Shown: positions 1 to 7,527, counted from the stretch's first letter. The stretch is DNA of 8,787 nucleotides from JAGLTN01 sp023135255 (GCA_030639495.1 DAOWCP010000091.1:1-8787), one strand, 5' to 3'. Numbers and translations: made by a program. Notes: generated by a model not told the origin, from the letters alone.

Positions 1-283
1 AACCGGCCACAGGACGGGTATGAATAAACCTCTCATCTGTGCCCTGAACCATAATAGCATCTTTTCCAGGCCTAAAGCCCTTAACAACGCTGAGTACTTC
101 CAATTTGAACTTTTCTATCTTGCTGCCCTTATAACATGTCAGACAATATGCCTCCATACCGGGTTTTATTTCATCAACCGTGATATATTTACTCGAATCA
201 ATACCGACGGCAAAACAACCGGAAACCCCGGCAAAAAACAGTAAAAACGTAATTCCAGCTTTATTTCTCATATTTTCTAACAT
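1..283 (-). CDS. SpoIVB-type S55 peptidase-like secreted protein, 5' part only (runs off left edge)
   Basis: Reading the minus strand gives 94 codons with no stop before the window edge. I chose the ATG at 283 because AAGGA lies 5 nt upstream; a second in-frame ATG at 271 has no ribosome site. Residues 9-22 are hydrophobic and end in VSGC (20-23), a fair lipobox, so the product is probably an exported lipoprotein. The segment from Ile39 to Gly94 (IKPGMEAYCLTCYKG, then KIEKFKLEVLSVVKGFRPGKD, then FIHTRPVAG) resembles the N-terminal half of S55 domains as I remember them: a GM-x-G/A-Y-x-LT start, an F-x-(V/L)-EVL strand, PG-x-D, then a segment leading to AG-x-SGSP. The sequence stops just before the expected catalytic serine. 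The next codon begins with T, which fits a Cys or Ser there. Many planctomycete members are not sporulation proteins, so the role here is unknown. Confidence 0.72.
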   Translation of the reverse strand, partial: MLENMRNKAGITFLLFFAGVSGCFAVGIDSSKYITVDEIKPGMEAYCLTCYKGSKIEKFKLEVLSVVKGFRPGKDAIMVQGTDERFIHTRPVAG

Positions 284-313
284 CTATTTCCTTTCGTAAG
301 TCATTTATCTGAA

Positions 314-341
314 ATTTTAGTGACCAAATTGCTAATTGCAA
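314..341 (-). promoter_or_regulatory. candidate sigma70-type promoter for the S55-like gene
   Basis: Read on the minus strand, TTGCAA (341-336) and TAAAAT (319-314) are 16 bp apart. They match the consensus hexamers at 4/6 and 5/6 positions. The predicted leader is about 25 nt, ending in the AAGGA ribosome site before the ATG at 283. The region is AT-rich, so a chance match is possible. Confidence 0.4.
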
Positions 342-354
342 GGCAAAAGAAATT

Positions 355-383
355 TTGCTAAAATGACGATTTGTATTTATAAT
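355..383 (+). promoter_or_regulatory. candidate sigma70-type promoter for the TPR-rluD operon
   Basis: TTGCTA (355-360) and a perfect TATAAT (378-383) are separated by 17 bp, about 50 bp before the ATG at 434. The leader ends in GGAG (424-427), 6 nt before the start. The 150-bp gap between the divergent genes therefore holds a promoter-like pair facing each way, with the two -35 boxes about 14 bp apart. Confidence 0.55.
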
Positions 384-433
384 CGAAAATTTGCTGATAA
401 TAATTACTTTTGAAATATGAAACGGAGATATAA

Positions 434-1180
434 ATGGACGCTGAACATCGCCATGAGCTGAAAACCAATGACCTGGCTAAGTGGATAAATAACTTCCCAC
501 AGTGGGTAAAGAAAAATGTTAAATTTTTAATTTATGCGGCAATCGTACTTGTCCTCGTAGGCGGCTCATACCTCTATCACCATCAGAAGGTAGGAAACAT
601 CTCTGAAAAGAAACTCGCTTTCACCCAACATGCAACAGCCCTGCCTCAAACAAAGAGCAGGATCGTGCAGGCGCGAGGCCAGAATATCGATCTTTCATTT
701 AATCTCCTGAAAATAGCTGACGATATGGCAAATTCAGCTGACCAGGCAGATAATTCAGATATGGCTGCTATGGCATACATCAAAGGAGCTGACGCACTGA
801 GAACCGAACTGCACTATCGCACAGGCGTTGTCACCCAGCAGGATATCGAAATGCAGATAGCCCAGGCAAAAGAAAGCTACAACAAAGCTCTCGAAAAAGA
901 ACCTTCAAACTCATCTTTAAAAGCACTGGCAACATTTGGTCTCGGCCTCTGTGAAGAAGAAATTGGAAACTTCGATGCTGCTAAAGAGATTTACAAAAAA
1001 ATCGTTGAAACTCCTGAATTCGAAGGCACTACTGCCGCCGCCGCTGCAAAAACAAGAGTCAATACAATGAACGACTTCAAGGAAAAGCTCACTTTCAAGC
1101 CTGCACCGGTAATAGTCGACTCTAACGCTCCTGCGCCGATTTCTATCGATATAAACGATGTAAACCTGTCCAGCCAATAA
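434..1180 (+). CDS. membrane-anchored tetratricopeptide (YfgM-like) protein
   Basis: The protein has 248 residues with a short cytoplasmic N-terminus (1-30, with HRHELKTNDLAKW). One hydrophobic helix at about 31-48 is followed by a long exported or periplasmic helical part. This is the layout of YfgM/UPF0070 proteins, which are ancillary SecYEG partners in proteobacteria. Residues 139-195 form at least one clear TPR-like helix pair (AKESYNKALEKEPSNSS, then ALATFGLGLCEEEIGNFDAA and EIYKKIVE). An Ala-rich turn follows (200-206), then a Pro-rich, low-complexity tail (222-248). The GGAG ribosome site 6 nt upstream supports the start. It is the first gene of a likely two-gene unit, with rluD 15 bp downstream. 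The TM plus TPR architecture is visible in the sequence; the YfgM link is a topology-based inference and could simply reflect a general TPR adaptor. Confidence 0.75.
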   Translation: MDAEHRHELKTNDLAKWINNFPQWVKKNVKFLIYAAIVLVLVGGSYLYHHQKVGNISEKKLAFTQHATALPQTKSRIVQARGQNIDLSFNLLKIADDMANSADQADNSDMAAMAYIKGADALRTELHYRTGVVTQQDIEMQIAQAKESYNKALEKEPSNSSLKALATFGLGLCEEEIGNFDAAKEIYKKIVETPEFEGTTAAAAAKTRVNTMNDFKEKLTFKPAPVIVDSNAPAPISIDINDVNLSSQ

Positions 1181-1195
1181 ATTACTACAGCTTTG

Positions 1196-2296
1196 ATGAG
1201 TAACGACAAAACAACTGAAAATAATGGACTTATCCCTGACGAAGATCAGGAATTAACGAGCGAACCATTAATTCTCAACGTCGGAACCGCAATAAAACAA
1301 AGAAGGATCGATAAATACCTCCATGGCAGGTTCAGCAACTACAGCCGGGTAATGCTCCAGACAATAATCAAGCAAGGATGCGTAAAAGTCAACGATAAGC
1401 CCGTGAAACAGAGTTTCAAACTTTCCCCAGGCGACAAGATCGAGCTTACCCTCCCTCCGCTGCCAACAAAAGAAATCCTGCCAGAAGATATACCGCTGAA
1501 TATAATATACGAAGACGAAGACGTTATCATCCTCAATAAACAAGCCGACATGATAGTGCACCCGGCAAGAAGTCACACTCACGGAACTCTCGTCAACGGT
1601 TTGGTATATTACTGCAATAACCTTTCCTCCGGGCTTGGTGAATACCGACCCGGAATCGTCCACAGACTCGACAAAAATACCACAGGCGTAATGGTAGTAA
1701 CAAAAAACGAGGTCGCACAATGGAAAATAGCAAAACAATTTGAGAACCGCCAAACTAAAAAAAGCTATCTCGCAATAGTACAGGGATGCCCGGACCTCAC
1801 CGCCGACAGAATCAACGAACCATTAGGTGTACATCCGAAAGCAAGAGAAAGATACGCCGTCCGTTACGATATAGGCAAAGAATCAATAACCTTCTACGAA
1901 GTCATCGAAGTATTCAAAGGCTACTGCATGATGAGAGTCAAAATCATGACAGGCAGAACCCACCAGATCAGGGTCCACCTCTCACACATAGGACACCCGA
2001 TAGTAGCAGACGATATGTACGGCGGACAATTCGTTTACCCATGGCAGCTTAAATACGCCGAATCCGCTATCGAAGAACCAGTAATAAACCGGGTCGCCCT
2101 CCACGCAAACACACTCGAATTTACCCACCCCACAACCGGCCAACAGGTAAAATTTGAAGCACCCCTGCCCCCGGATATGCAAAACCTGCTGGCTATGCTT
2201 CGCAAATACCGCGAAAAAACAAAACCTACTCCTGAGGCAGCTTCACAAGATCAGCGTCAGAACCAGCCACCATTAAAACATCCCCCGCATAAATGA
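1196..2296 (+). CDS. rluD: RluD/RluA-family 23S rRNA pseudouridine synthase
   Basis: The protein has 366 residues and should convert uridines to pseudouridine in 23S rRNA in the cytoplasm. An N-terminal S4 RNA-binding domain spans about 36-84 (RRIDKYLHGRFSNYSRVML, then GCVKVNDKPVK). The catalytic domain carries the RluA-family motif HRLDKNTTG at 156-164, with Asp159 as the expected nucleophile. Further conserved motifs are VHPARSHTHGTLVNGL near 121 and GRTHQIRVHLSHIGHPIVAD. An S4 domain plus this motif fits RluD/RluC better than RluA; the exact target uridines cannot be read from sequence. A TTG lies directly before the ATG, and I prefer the ATG. There is no clear Shine-Dalgarno site, so coupling to the TPR gene 15 bp upstream is possible. 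The last 23 or so residues form a Pro/Gln-rich tail encoded antisense to the 3' end of the convergent trkA-like gene. Confidence 0.92.
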   Translation: MSNDKTTENNGLIPDEDQELTSEPLILNVGTAIKQRRIDKYLHGRFSNYSRVMLQTIIKQGCVKVNDKPVKQSFKLSPGDKIELTLPPLPTKEILPEDIPLNIIYEDEDVIILNKQADMIVHPARSHTHGTLVNGLVYYCNNLSSGLGEYRPGIVHRLDKNTTGVMVVTKNEVAQWKIAKQFENRQTKKSYLAIVQGCPDLTADRINEPLGVHPKARERYAVRYDIGKESITFYEVIEVFKGYCMMRVKIMTGRTHQIRVHLSHIGHPIVADDMYGGQFVYPWQLKYAESAIEEPVINRVALHANTLEFTHPTTGQQVKFEAPLPPDMQNLLAMLRKYREKTKPTPEAASQDQRQNQPPLKHPPHK

Positions 2297-2915
2297 TCGT
2301 ATTCGGCATAGGGACATTAATAATTGATCCCATATCACTTTTCTTGCCCTTACTCTCATCACAACGCTTAATAGCGACAAGATTAATATTATATTTCTGC
2401 CTTAGCTGCAAATCCATAACTGTTTTCCCATCAAAACTCGCAGGCGATTTTATCCTCGCCAAACTATAGCCCGGTGCAAAATCAATCTTCTCCCCTATCT
2501 GAGGAGCAATAAGCTTATAGGCCCACCTCTGCGCAGATTCAATCTCCGGATAAATAACCTCTGTAGCACCAACCTTAGCAAAAACCTCCCCGCCCATACG
2601 GTCCTCTGCCCTGGCATATATCTTCTTAACCCCCATCTGCTTCAACGTCACTACCGTCAGCACCGCAGACTCAAACCCTTTTCCAGTCCCCAGGCCGATA
2701 CCTATAATAGCAACATCAACCTTATCGATCCCCTGAGCCTTGAGAGCCTCCTCATCGGTACCGTCAAGTTTGACCGCCAAAGTTACCTGGTCGCGGATCA
2801 ATTCGATCTCGTCCCTGTTCTTATCGACAGCTATCACCTCTGCGCCGCTCATCGCAAGCGCTATAGCAAGTTTCTTTCCAAATCTTCCCAAACCTATAAC
2901 AGCAAAACGTTCCAT
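2226..2915 (-). CDS. trkA: TrkA/KtrA-type potassium uptake regulatory subunit (RCK)
   Basis: The protein has 229 residues, close to the usual single-RCK KtrA length and about half of E. coli TrkA. It should form a cytoplasmic nucleotide-binding ring that gates the membrane channel encoded just upstream. The Rossmann fold starts at once, with FAVIGLGRFG (GxGxxG at 8-13). Asp31 ends beta-2 (EVIAVD), the usual ribose-contacting acidic residue for NAD(H)/ATP. An RCK_C-like domain occupies about 140-225 (from YSLARIKSPASFDGKTV to the C-terminus). I chose the ATG at 2915 because GGAG sits 7 nt before it and the protein then begins directly with the Rossmann strand; a longer frame from 2936 adds seven unconserved residues. 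It lies 57 bp after the trkH-like gene on the same strand, a likely operon. Its last 71 bp overlap the end of convergent rluD. Confidence 0.9.
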   Translation of the reverse strand: MERFAVIGLGRFGKKLAIALAMSGAEVIAVDKNRDEIELIRDQVTLAVKLDGTDEEALKAQGIDKVDVAIIGIGLGTGKGFESAVLTVVTLKQMGVKKIYARAEDRMGGEVFAKVGATEVIYPEIESAQRWAYKLIAPQIGEKIDFAPGYSLARIKSPASFDGKTVMDLQLRQKYNINLVAIKRCDESKGKKSDMGSIINVPMPNTIIYAGDVLMVAGSDADLVKLPQE

Positions 2916-2972
2916 AATATTGCTCCAAAAAAACACTAACCGAATCGCCGGTCAATATCAATCCAAAAACCA

Positions 2973-4754
2973 TCAGCCAACAATAACCGCTTCTTCCGGA
3001 TAACTATACTTAACAGGCTTCAGGTTAAACGTAAGCGACGCCAGCAGCGTCAAAGGTCCAAGCCTGCCTATAAGCATAACTAAAATAATAATAACTTTAC
3101 CTGCTGTTGTCAAAGAACCCGTTATACCCGTCGAAAGCCCAACCGTTCCCAAAGCAGATGCCGATTCAAACATTATATCAGACATCGTAAAACCACTGCC
3201 GTGCTCTGTAATATTCAAAGCAAAAACCGCTGAGAACAAAACCACTAAAAATAACAGCGTAACAGCAATAGCCCTGCCGACAACAACTATTCGTATGGAC
3301 CTTTTAAATATTTCAACTTCGTTTCTCTTCCTCAGTGCCGCAATAGTAGAAATAACAATAACCACCAAAGTCACGGTTTTTATACCACCTGCCGCAGAAC
3401 CCGGACTGCCCCCCACAAACATCAGCAATATCAAAACCATCTTACTCGAATCACTCAATGCCGATATATCAACAGTATTAAAACCCGCCGTCCTGGCTGT
3501 AACAGACTGGAAAAACGCCCCTAATATCCCACCGCTTTTCGCTGACCCTTCGCCGGCATAATGTTCGAACAGCATTATCAAAAGCATACCGGCAATTATC
3601 AAAATAAAGCTCACACTGACCACTATCTTACTTTGCAAATGAAGCCTTTTAGGTACTCCCGCCGCCCCATCGTCCTCTCTGCCGCAAATCTTCCTGCCAA
3701 ACCTTTTCAACCTGTCAACTGCCACATTGAATATATTATAAAGAACACCAAAACCAAGCCCGCCCATAATTATCAAAGGGCAAAGAACAACAAACACACC
3801 CCAGCTCCGCTGATAACTTATCAAGCTGTCATCAAAAAGGCTAAACCCCGCATTACAAAAAGCGCTTATCGAATGAAAAACACTGCAAAACCACTGCTCC
3901 TGAATATTGCCAACCCGCCCCAGCCCACAGTCCCACATACCGAACATCAACACTGCGCCAATAGCTTCAATAACAACAGTGCCCAGAAAAATAAACGCGA
4001 TAATATTGCCGATCTTCCCTAACGTCCGCGCGCTTAACAGATCCTGCATCGCAACAGATTCACGAACATTAAGCGCCTGACCAAGCAACAGTGCTAAAAT
4101 CGCGCCAAAAACAACTATCCCCAAACCACCAAGCTGGATCAAAGTTAAAATAACCGTCTGACCCATCAATGTAAAATCCGACCCCGTATCTTTTACAATA
4201 AGCCCCGTAACACATGTCGCCGATGTCGATGTAAACAAAGCATCAATAAAACTGAGATTCTCACCAGTCGAAGCTTTTGGCAGCATCAAAAGCCCGCCGC
4301 CGCAAACTATCAAAACAAGGAAACTGATTATCAAGGTCTTAGTCGGGTTATTACCCGTCGCTGCCATATTAACCGTAGTTCTGCAAACTTTTATTACAAC
4401 TTGAACTACAAGGTATGCACCAACCGCAACATGTAAAAACCGCAGGCTGTCTTCGACATCGAACCATTTTTTCGACCCAAACAGAAATACGCCAAACACT
4501 AAAAGCAAAACCGCGTCATACCAGTTTCCCCTCCAGAATTGCCGCTTCGATTCAGCGTTAAAAAACCGTATAACCTTTTCCGATATGAAAACGAACAAAA
4601 GCCCCACCTGAACCAGATACAGTATCTCCCTGGGCATCATAGGCCGATCAAAGCCGAACAGCAGCACAAACGAAGCCATCACAAATACCGAAGCGCCGCC
4701 GCAGATACCGATCAATACTTTTTCCAGATTATTATTTTTATAAATTATTTTCAT
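2973..4754 (-). CDS. trkH: TrkH/KtrB-family potassium transporter, channel subunit
   Basis: This is a 593-residue inner-membrane protein that should conduct K+ into the cell with the RCK subunit encoded downstream. All four pore-loop repeats are visible, each with its filter glycine: TCVTGL (Gly184), CNAGF (Gly303), RTAGF (Gly424) and GTVGL (Gly539). Family hallmarks GGSPGSAAGGIKT (448-460) and MLIGRLGPLT (560-569) are intact. Typical KtrB is about 450 residues and TrkH about 485. The extra length here is N-terminal: roughly four hydrophobic helices at about 11-35, 43-62, 79-93 and 104-123 precede the canonical core, which begins near 139. No Shine-Dalgarno site precedes the ATG at 4754, so the start is less certain than the identity. 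The gene is preceded by the AABB repeat block. I use trkH as a family label; ktrB would be equally fair given the single-RCK partner. Confidence 0.92.
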   Translation of the reverse strand: MKIIYKNNNLEKVLIGICGGASVFVMASFVLLFGFDRPMMPREILYLVQVGLLFVFISEKVIRFFNAESKRQFWRGNWYDAVLLLVFGVFLFGSKKWFDVEDSLRFLHVAVGAYLVVQVVIKVCRTTVNMAATGNNPTKTLIISFLVLIVCGGGLLMLPKASTGENLSFIDALFTSTSATCVTGLIVKDTGSDFTLMGQTVILTLIQLGGLGIVVFGAILALLLGQALNVRESVAMQDLLSARTLGKIGNIIAFIFLGTVVIEAIGAVLMFGMWDCGLGRVGNIQEQWFCSVFHSISAFCNAGFSLFDDSLISYQRSWGVFVVLCPLIIMGGLGFGVLYNIFNVAVDRLKRFGRKICGREDDGAAGVPKRLHLQSKIVVSVSFILIIAGMLLIMLFEHYAGEGSAKSGGILGAFFQSVTARTAGFNTVDISALSDSSKMVLILLMFVGGSPGSAAGGIKTVTLVVIVISTIAALRKRNEVEIFKRSIRIVVVGRAIAVTLLFLVVLFSAVFALNITEHGSGFTMSDIMFESASALGTVGLSTGITGSLTTAGKVIIILVMLIGRLGPLTLLASLTFNLKPVKYSYPEEAVIVG

Positions 4755-4777
4755 AGATAAATTGTTATCGAATTTTC

Positions 4778-4863
4778 ATACTGATCCCAATTGAATTTTA
4801 CCGTTTATCCGCGGGTAACTATACTGATCTCAATTGAATTTCCCCGCTTATCCGCAGGTAACT
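4778..4863. repeat. tandem duplication A-A' (2 x 43 bp) upstream of trkH
   Basis: Two adjacent 43-bp units, 4778-4820 and 4821-4863, differ at 5 positions by my alignment. Both begin ATACTGATC(C/T)CAATTGAATT and end in GGTAACT. The first copy contains the palindrome CCGCGG, changed to CCGCAG in the second. The block ends 24 bp before the trkH start codon (read from 4754), so it lies in the probable promoter or leader region of that gene. Confidence 0.9.
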
Positions 4864-4979
4864 AACTCAAAAATAACAAGTTATGGATTTATTCGCGAGC
4901 ATTTACTACCCTTAAGGGTATAACTTAAAAATAACAAGTTACAGCTTTATTCGCGAACATTTCTTACCCTAAAGGGTAT
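4864..4979. repeat. tandem duplication B-B' (2 x 58 bp) directly abutting A-A'
   Basis: Two adjacent 58-bp units, 4864-4921 and 4922-4979, differ at about 8 positions. Each holds AATAACAAGTTA, a TTATTCGCGA core and a palindromic end. In the first copy the end is the perfect 14-bp palindrome TACCCTTAAGGGTA (4907-4920). In the second it is TACCCTAAAGGGTA (4965-4978), with the centre changed. The inverted repeats could form short hairpins in RNA from either strand or bind a dimeric regulator. No T-run follows them, so they are not ordinary terminators for recG, which ends 44 bp away. Confidence 0.9.
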
Positions 4980-5023
4980 ACTGTTTATCTAATCCAAAAT
5001 CCAGCAAAATCATTGTTTCTCTG

Positions 5024-7120
5024 TCAAGCAATATCAGCTAAACCCAGACTACCACCAAACTTAGAGACGATTTCCTTAAGAATATTTCTATTCTCACTAC
5101 TTCTCAGCATCGGGTCTTTTTCCACAAACCCGAAAGCATTTTTCCTCGCCATCACTAACAATTCATAATCATCTATAATATTAGCGATCTTCATATCAGG
5201 CAACCCGTGCTGTCTCGTACTGAAAAGCTCACCAGGGCCGCGAAGCTTAAGGTCATGCTCAGCAATTTCAAAACCGTCATTACTCCTGGCCATCACATCA
5301 AGCCTGCTGCAAGCAACTTCATTATCAGTATCAGCAAAAAGAAAACAAAACGATTTCGCCTGCCCTCTGCCGATCCTGCCTCGAAGCTGATGAAGCTGTG
5401 CTAAGCCAAAATGGTTCGCGTCTTCTATAACCATTATCGTCGCATTAGGCACATCAACTCCAACTTCGATAACCACCGTCGCGACAAGCGCATTAATTTT
5501 GCCCTTACGAAAACCATCCATTACCCGCTTCTTTTCCTTCCCTGTCATCCTGCCATGCAGCAATGCCACCTCAAATTCAGGAAATACATTCTTCGAAAGA
5601 TTTTCCCATTCATCCGTCGCCGCCTTAATGTCACTATCACCTTCCACACTAACGATCCTCGGATAAACAAAATACGCCTGATTGCCAGCCCTCAGCCTTT
5701 CCCGGATAAACTCTTCCGCCTTTCTCTGATCTTTCCTGTCAACCAACCGGGTAACAACCTCACCCCTTCCAGGCGGCTTATGCTTTATTATCGAAACATC
5801 CAGATCACCAAAAGCTGTCATCGCAAGCGTCCTCGGTATAGGCGTAGCCGTCATCACCAAACAGTGAGGCACACTATCCTTGCGAAGCTCACTTCTCTGC
5901 TCAACTCCGAATTTGTGCTGCTCATCTATCACCACCAGCCCCAGCGATTTAAACTCAATATCCTTCTGCAAAAGAGCGACCGTCCCCACCACAATATCGA
6001 TTGCCCCATCTTTTATCTGCCCCAAAAGCTCTTTCCGTTTCTTACCGACCAGCCCGCCCGTAATAAGAGCCCTCCTTACCTCTGTCCCCTTCAGATATCT
6101 TTCAATACTCAAAAAGTGCTGCTCCGCCAATATCTCCGTAGGAGCCATAAACGCAACCTGCTTTCTATTCGCGATCGCCAGCAATGCCGCATATAAAGCC
6201 ACTACCGTCTTCCCCGACCCGACATCGCCCTGCAAAAGTCGGTTCATAGGCTCATTTTTCCCCATATCCCCGACAATATCCTCTATCGCGTCATTCTGTC
6301 CCTCTGTCAGCAAAAACGGAAATCGCCTCCTTATCCTGCTGTCGATCTTGTCACTATGCCCCATCACACACGCCGCCGAATAATGCTTCATCCTGTACCG
6401 TCGAAGCGCCAAACCAAGCTGCATCAAAAAAAGCTCATCATATTTCAACCGCCTCTTAGCCTTTTGCAATTGCTCCTCATCCCCAGGCCGGTGTATCCAC
6501 CGAAAAGCATCGCCGCGCCCGATAAGCCCAGCCTCCTCACGAAATTCATCGTCATAAAACTCCGCCACAATCTCATCAACATACTCCAGCATAGGCCGAA
6601 TTATCTTTTTTATCTGCCCACTGCTCAATCTCCCGCACGCTCGATACACCCCACCTGAAAAAAACTCCGCAGGATTATCATTCCCCTCCTCAACCACCGT
6701 AAACTTAGGATTACTCATCTGCATCTGGTGCTTATACTCTGTCACCTTCCCCGATATCATAATTACCATCCCAGGCTCAAGCTGTTTTGTTAAGTACCCC
6801 CCGTTAAACCATATCGCCCGCAGCATCCCCGTATCATCAGCCACCATAGCCTCAAACATCGCCCCCTTACGATAACCCTGATAATCCGTCGACTCAATAA
6901 GCGCCACCAAAGTAGCCTTTTGCCCGACCCGCAGCTCATCTATCTTCACAGGCTCATCGACAAACCGCCAGTCCCGCGGATAATACTCCAGCAGATCACC
7001 AACAGTTTCAACCCCGATACCAGCAAAAACCTTAGCCTTCGCAGGCCCAACACCCTTCAAATACTGCACCGCCATCGAAGCCGAATACTGATTCCCAGAA
7101 TTATCAAAATCACTCGTCAT
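5024..7120 (-). CDS. recG: ATP-dependent DNA helicase RecG
   Basis: A full-length RecG of 698 residues (E. coli 693), which remodels stalled forks and branched DNA. The N-terminal wedge/OB region spans about 15-145, with LKGVGPAKAK at 21-30 and the OB strands from 60 on. Helicase lobe 1 has Walker A GDVGSGKT (298-305), MAPTEILAEQH (325-335), the DExH box DEQH (399-402) and TATPIPRT (424-431). Lobe 2 has LLHGRMTGKEK (520-530), IEVGVDVPNATIM, and motif VI QLRGRIGRG (578-586). The RecG-specific TRG region follows (LKLRGPGELFSTRQHG, about 624-639). All motifs look intact. The ATG at 7120 is preceded by AGGGA at a short spacing. It appears to be transcribed alone or as the last gene of a unit; the next gene on the strand, trkH, starts 269 bp further on. 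I see no strong promoter in the G-rich upstream region. Confidence 0.97.
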   Translation of the reverse strand: MTSDFDNSGNQYSASMAVQYLKGVGPAKAKVFAGIGVETVGDLLEYYPRDWRFVDEPVKIDELRVGQKATLVALIESTDYQGYRKGAMFEAMVADDTGMLRAIWFNGGYLTKQLEPGMVIMISGKVTEYKHQMQMSNPKFTVVEEGNDNPAEFFSGGVYRACGRLSSGQIKKIIRPMLEYVDEIVAEFYDDEFREEAGLIGRGDAFRWIHRPGDEEQLQKAKRRLKYDELFLMQLGLALRRYRMKHYSAACVMGHSDKIDSRIRRRFPFLLTEGQNDAIEDIVGDMGKNEPMNRLLQGDVGSGKTVVALYAALLAIANRKQVAFMAPTEILAEQHFLSIERYLKGTEVRRALITGGLVGKKRKELLGQIKDGAIDIVVGTVALLQKDIEFKSLGLVVIDEQHKFGVEQRSELRKDSVPHCLVMTATPIPRTLAMTAFGDLDVSIIKHKPPGRGEVVTRLVDRKDQRKAEEFIRERLRAGNQAYFVYPRIVSVEGDSDIKAATDEWENLSKNVFPEFEVALLHGRMTGKEKKRVMDGFRKGKINALVATVVIEVGVDVPNATIMVIEDANHFGLAQLHQLRGRIGRGQAKSFCFLFADTDNEVACSRLDVMARSNDGFEIAEHDLKLRGPGELFSTRQHGLPDMKIANIIDDYELLVMARKNAFGFVEKDPMLRSSENRNILKEIVSKFGGSLGLADIA

Positions 7121-7225
7121 AATATCCCTATTGGATTCAAATCAAAGCTGCCACACCAACTAACACCCCCGCCATCTTATCCCAAACCCCCAACCGATGC
7201 AAGACAACTTCAACAAACCAAAACA

Positions 7226-7254
7226 CCCCATCCAACCCCAAATTACCCCCCCCC
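7226..7254 (-). other. putative G-quadruplex motif with a 9-G homopolymer
   Basis: Read on the minus strand, nine consecutive Gs (7254-7246) are followed by TAATTT, GGGG, TTGGAT and GGGG. The nine-G run can supply two of the four G-tracts, so the motif meets the usual four-tract, short-loop rule. It lies about 105-135 bp upstream of the recG start on the non-template strand of recG. Further G-runs occur nearby (7302-7307, 7313-7317). Confidence 0.45.
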
Positions 7255-7478
7255 GCACTATCCGAGCCCAAAGCATCAGCGCCGGGATTATAAATACCAT
7301 ACCCCCCAACCACCCCCTGCCATCCCTGCCAAGGCTCCAAATCTATTCGTTAAGTTCTTCCTCTTCTTCTGCTATTGATTCCAAAGAAAGAGCTTCTATT
7401 TCAGGCAAAGCTTTTTGTCCACCCACAATCCCCTCTACCCAACCATCCGAACCCCCAATAATTACCGCCCGCCCCCTT

Positions 7479-7513
7479 GTCATTTCGACCGAGCGCAGCG
7501 AGCGAAGAAATCT
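7479..7513. repeat. dispersed intergenic repeat-like element (CATTTCGACC...GAAGAAATCT type)
   Basis: The element reads GTCATTTCGACC, then GAGCGCAGCGAGCG, then AAGAAATCT. The outer ATTTC and GAAAT arms are inverted, and the centre holds the direct repeat CGAGCG-CAG-CGAGCG. I recognise this pattern as a short intergenic repeat found many times in various bacterial genomes; in one frame it reads STERSER. The resemblance is from memory, and only one copy is in this window. Confidence 0.55.
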
Positions 7514-7527
7514 AACCAAACAACCAG

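Noticed and set aside
20..244. Plus-strand 74-codon frame at the left edge
   Set aside because: It is antisense to the S55-like gene, whose protein sequence shows recognisable family pattern and has a ribosome site.
1268..1753. Minus-strand 161-codon frame inside rluD
   Set aside because: Antisense shadow of the S4 and catalytic domains of rluD.
3561..4022. Plus-strand 153-codon frame inside trkH
   Set aside because: Antisense shadow of the conserved transporter gene, with no recognisable sequence.
4778..4979. CRISPR array or riboswitch upstream of trkH
   Set aside because: The repeats abut with no spacers and come in two different units of two copies each. I could not match the block to the c-di-AMP (ydaO) riboswitch or any other riboswitch I know.
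5411..6196. Plus-strand 261-codon frame, and smaller ones at 5880-6383 and 6920-7378
   Set aside because: They lie antisense to recG, which has all its motifs intact; the translations are low-complexity, basic and unlike any family.
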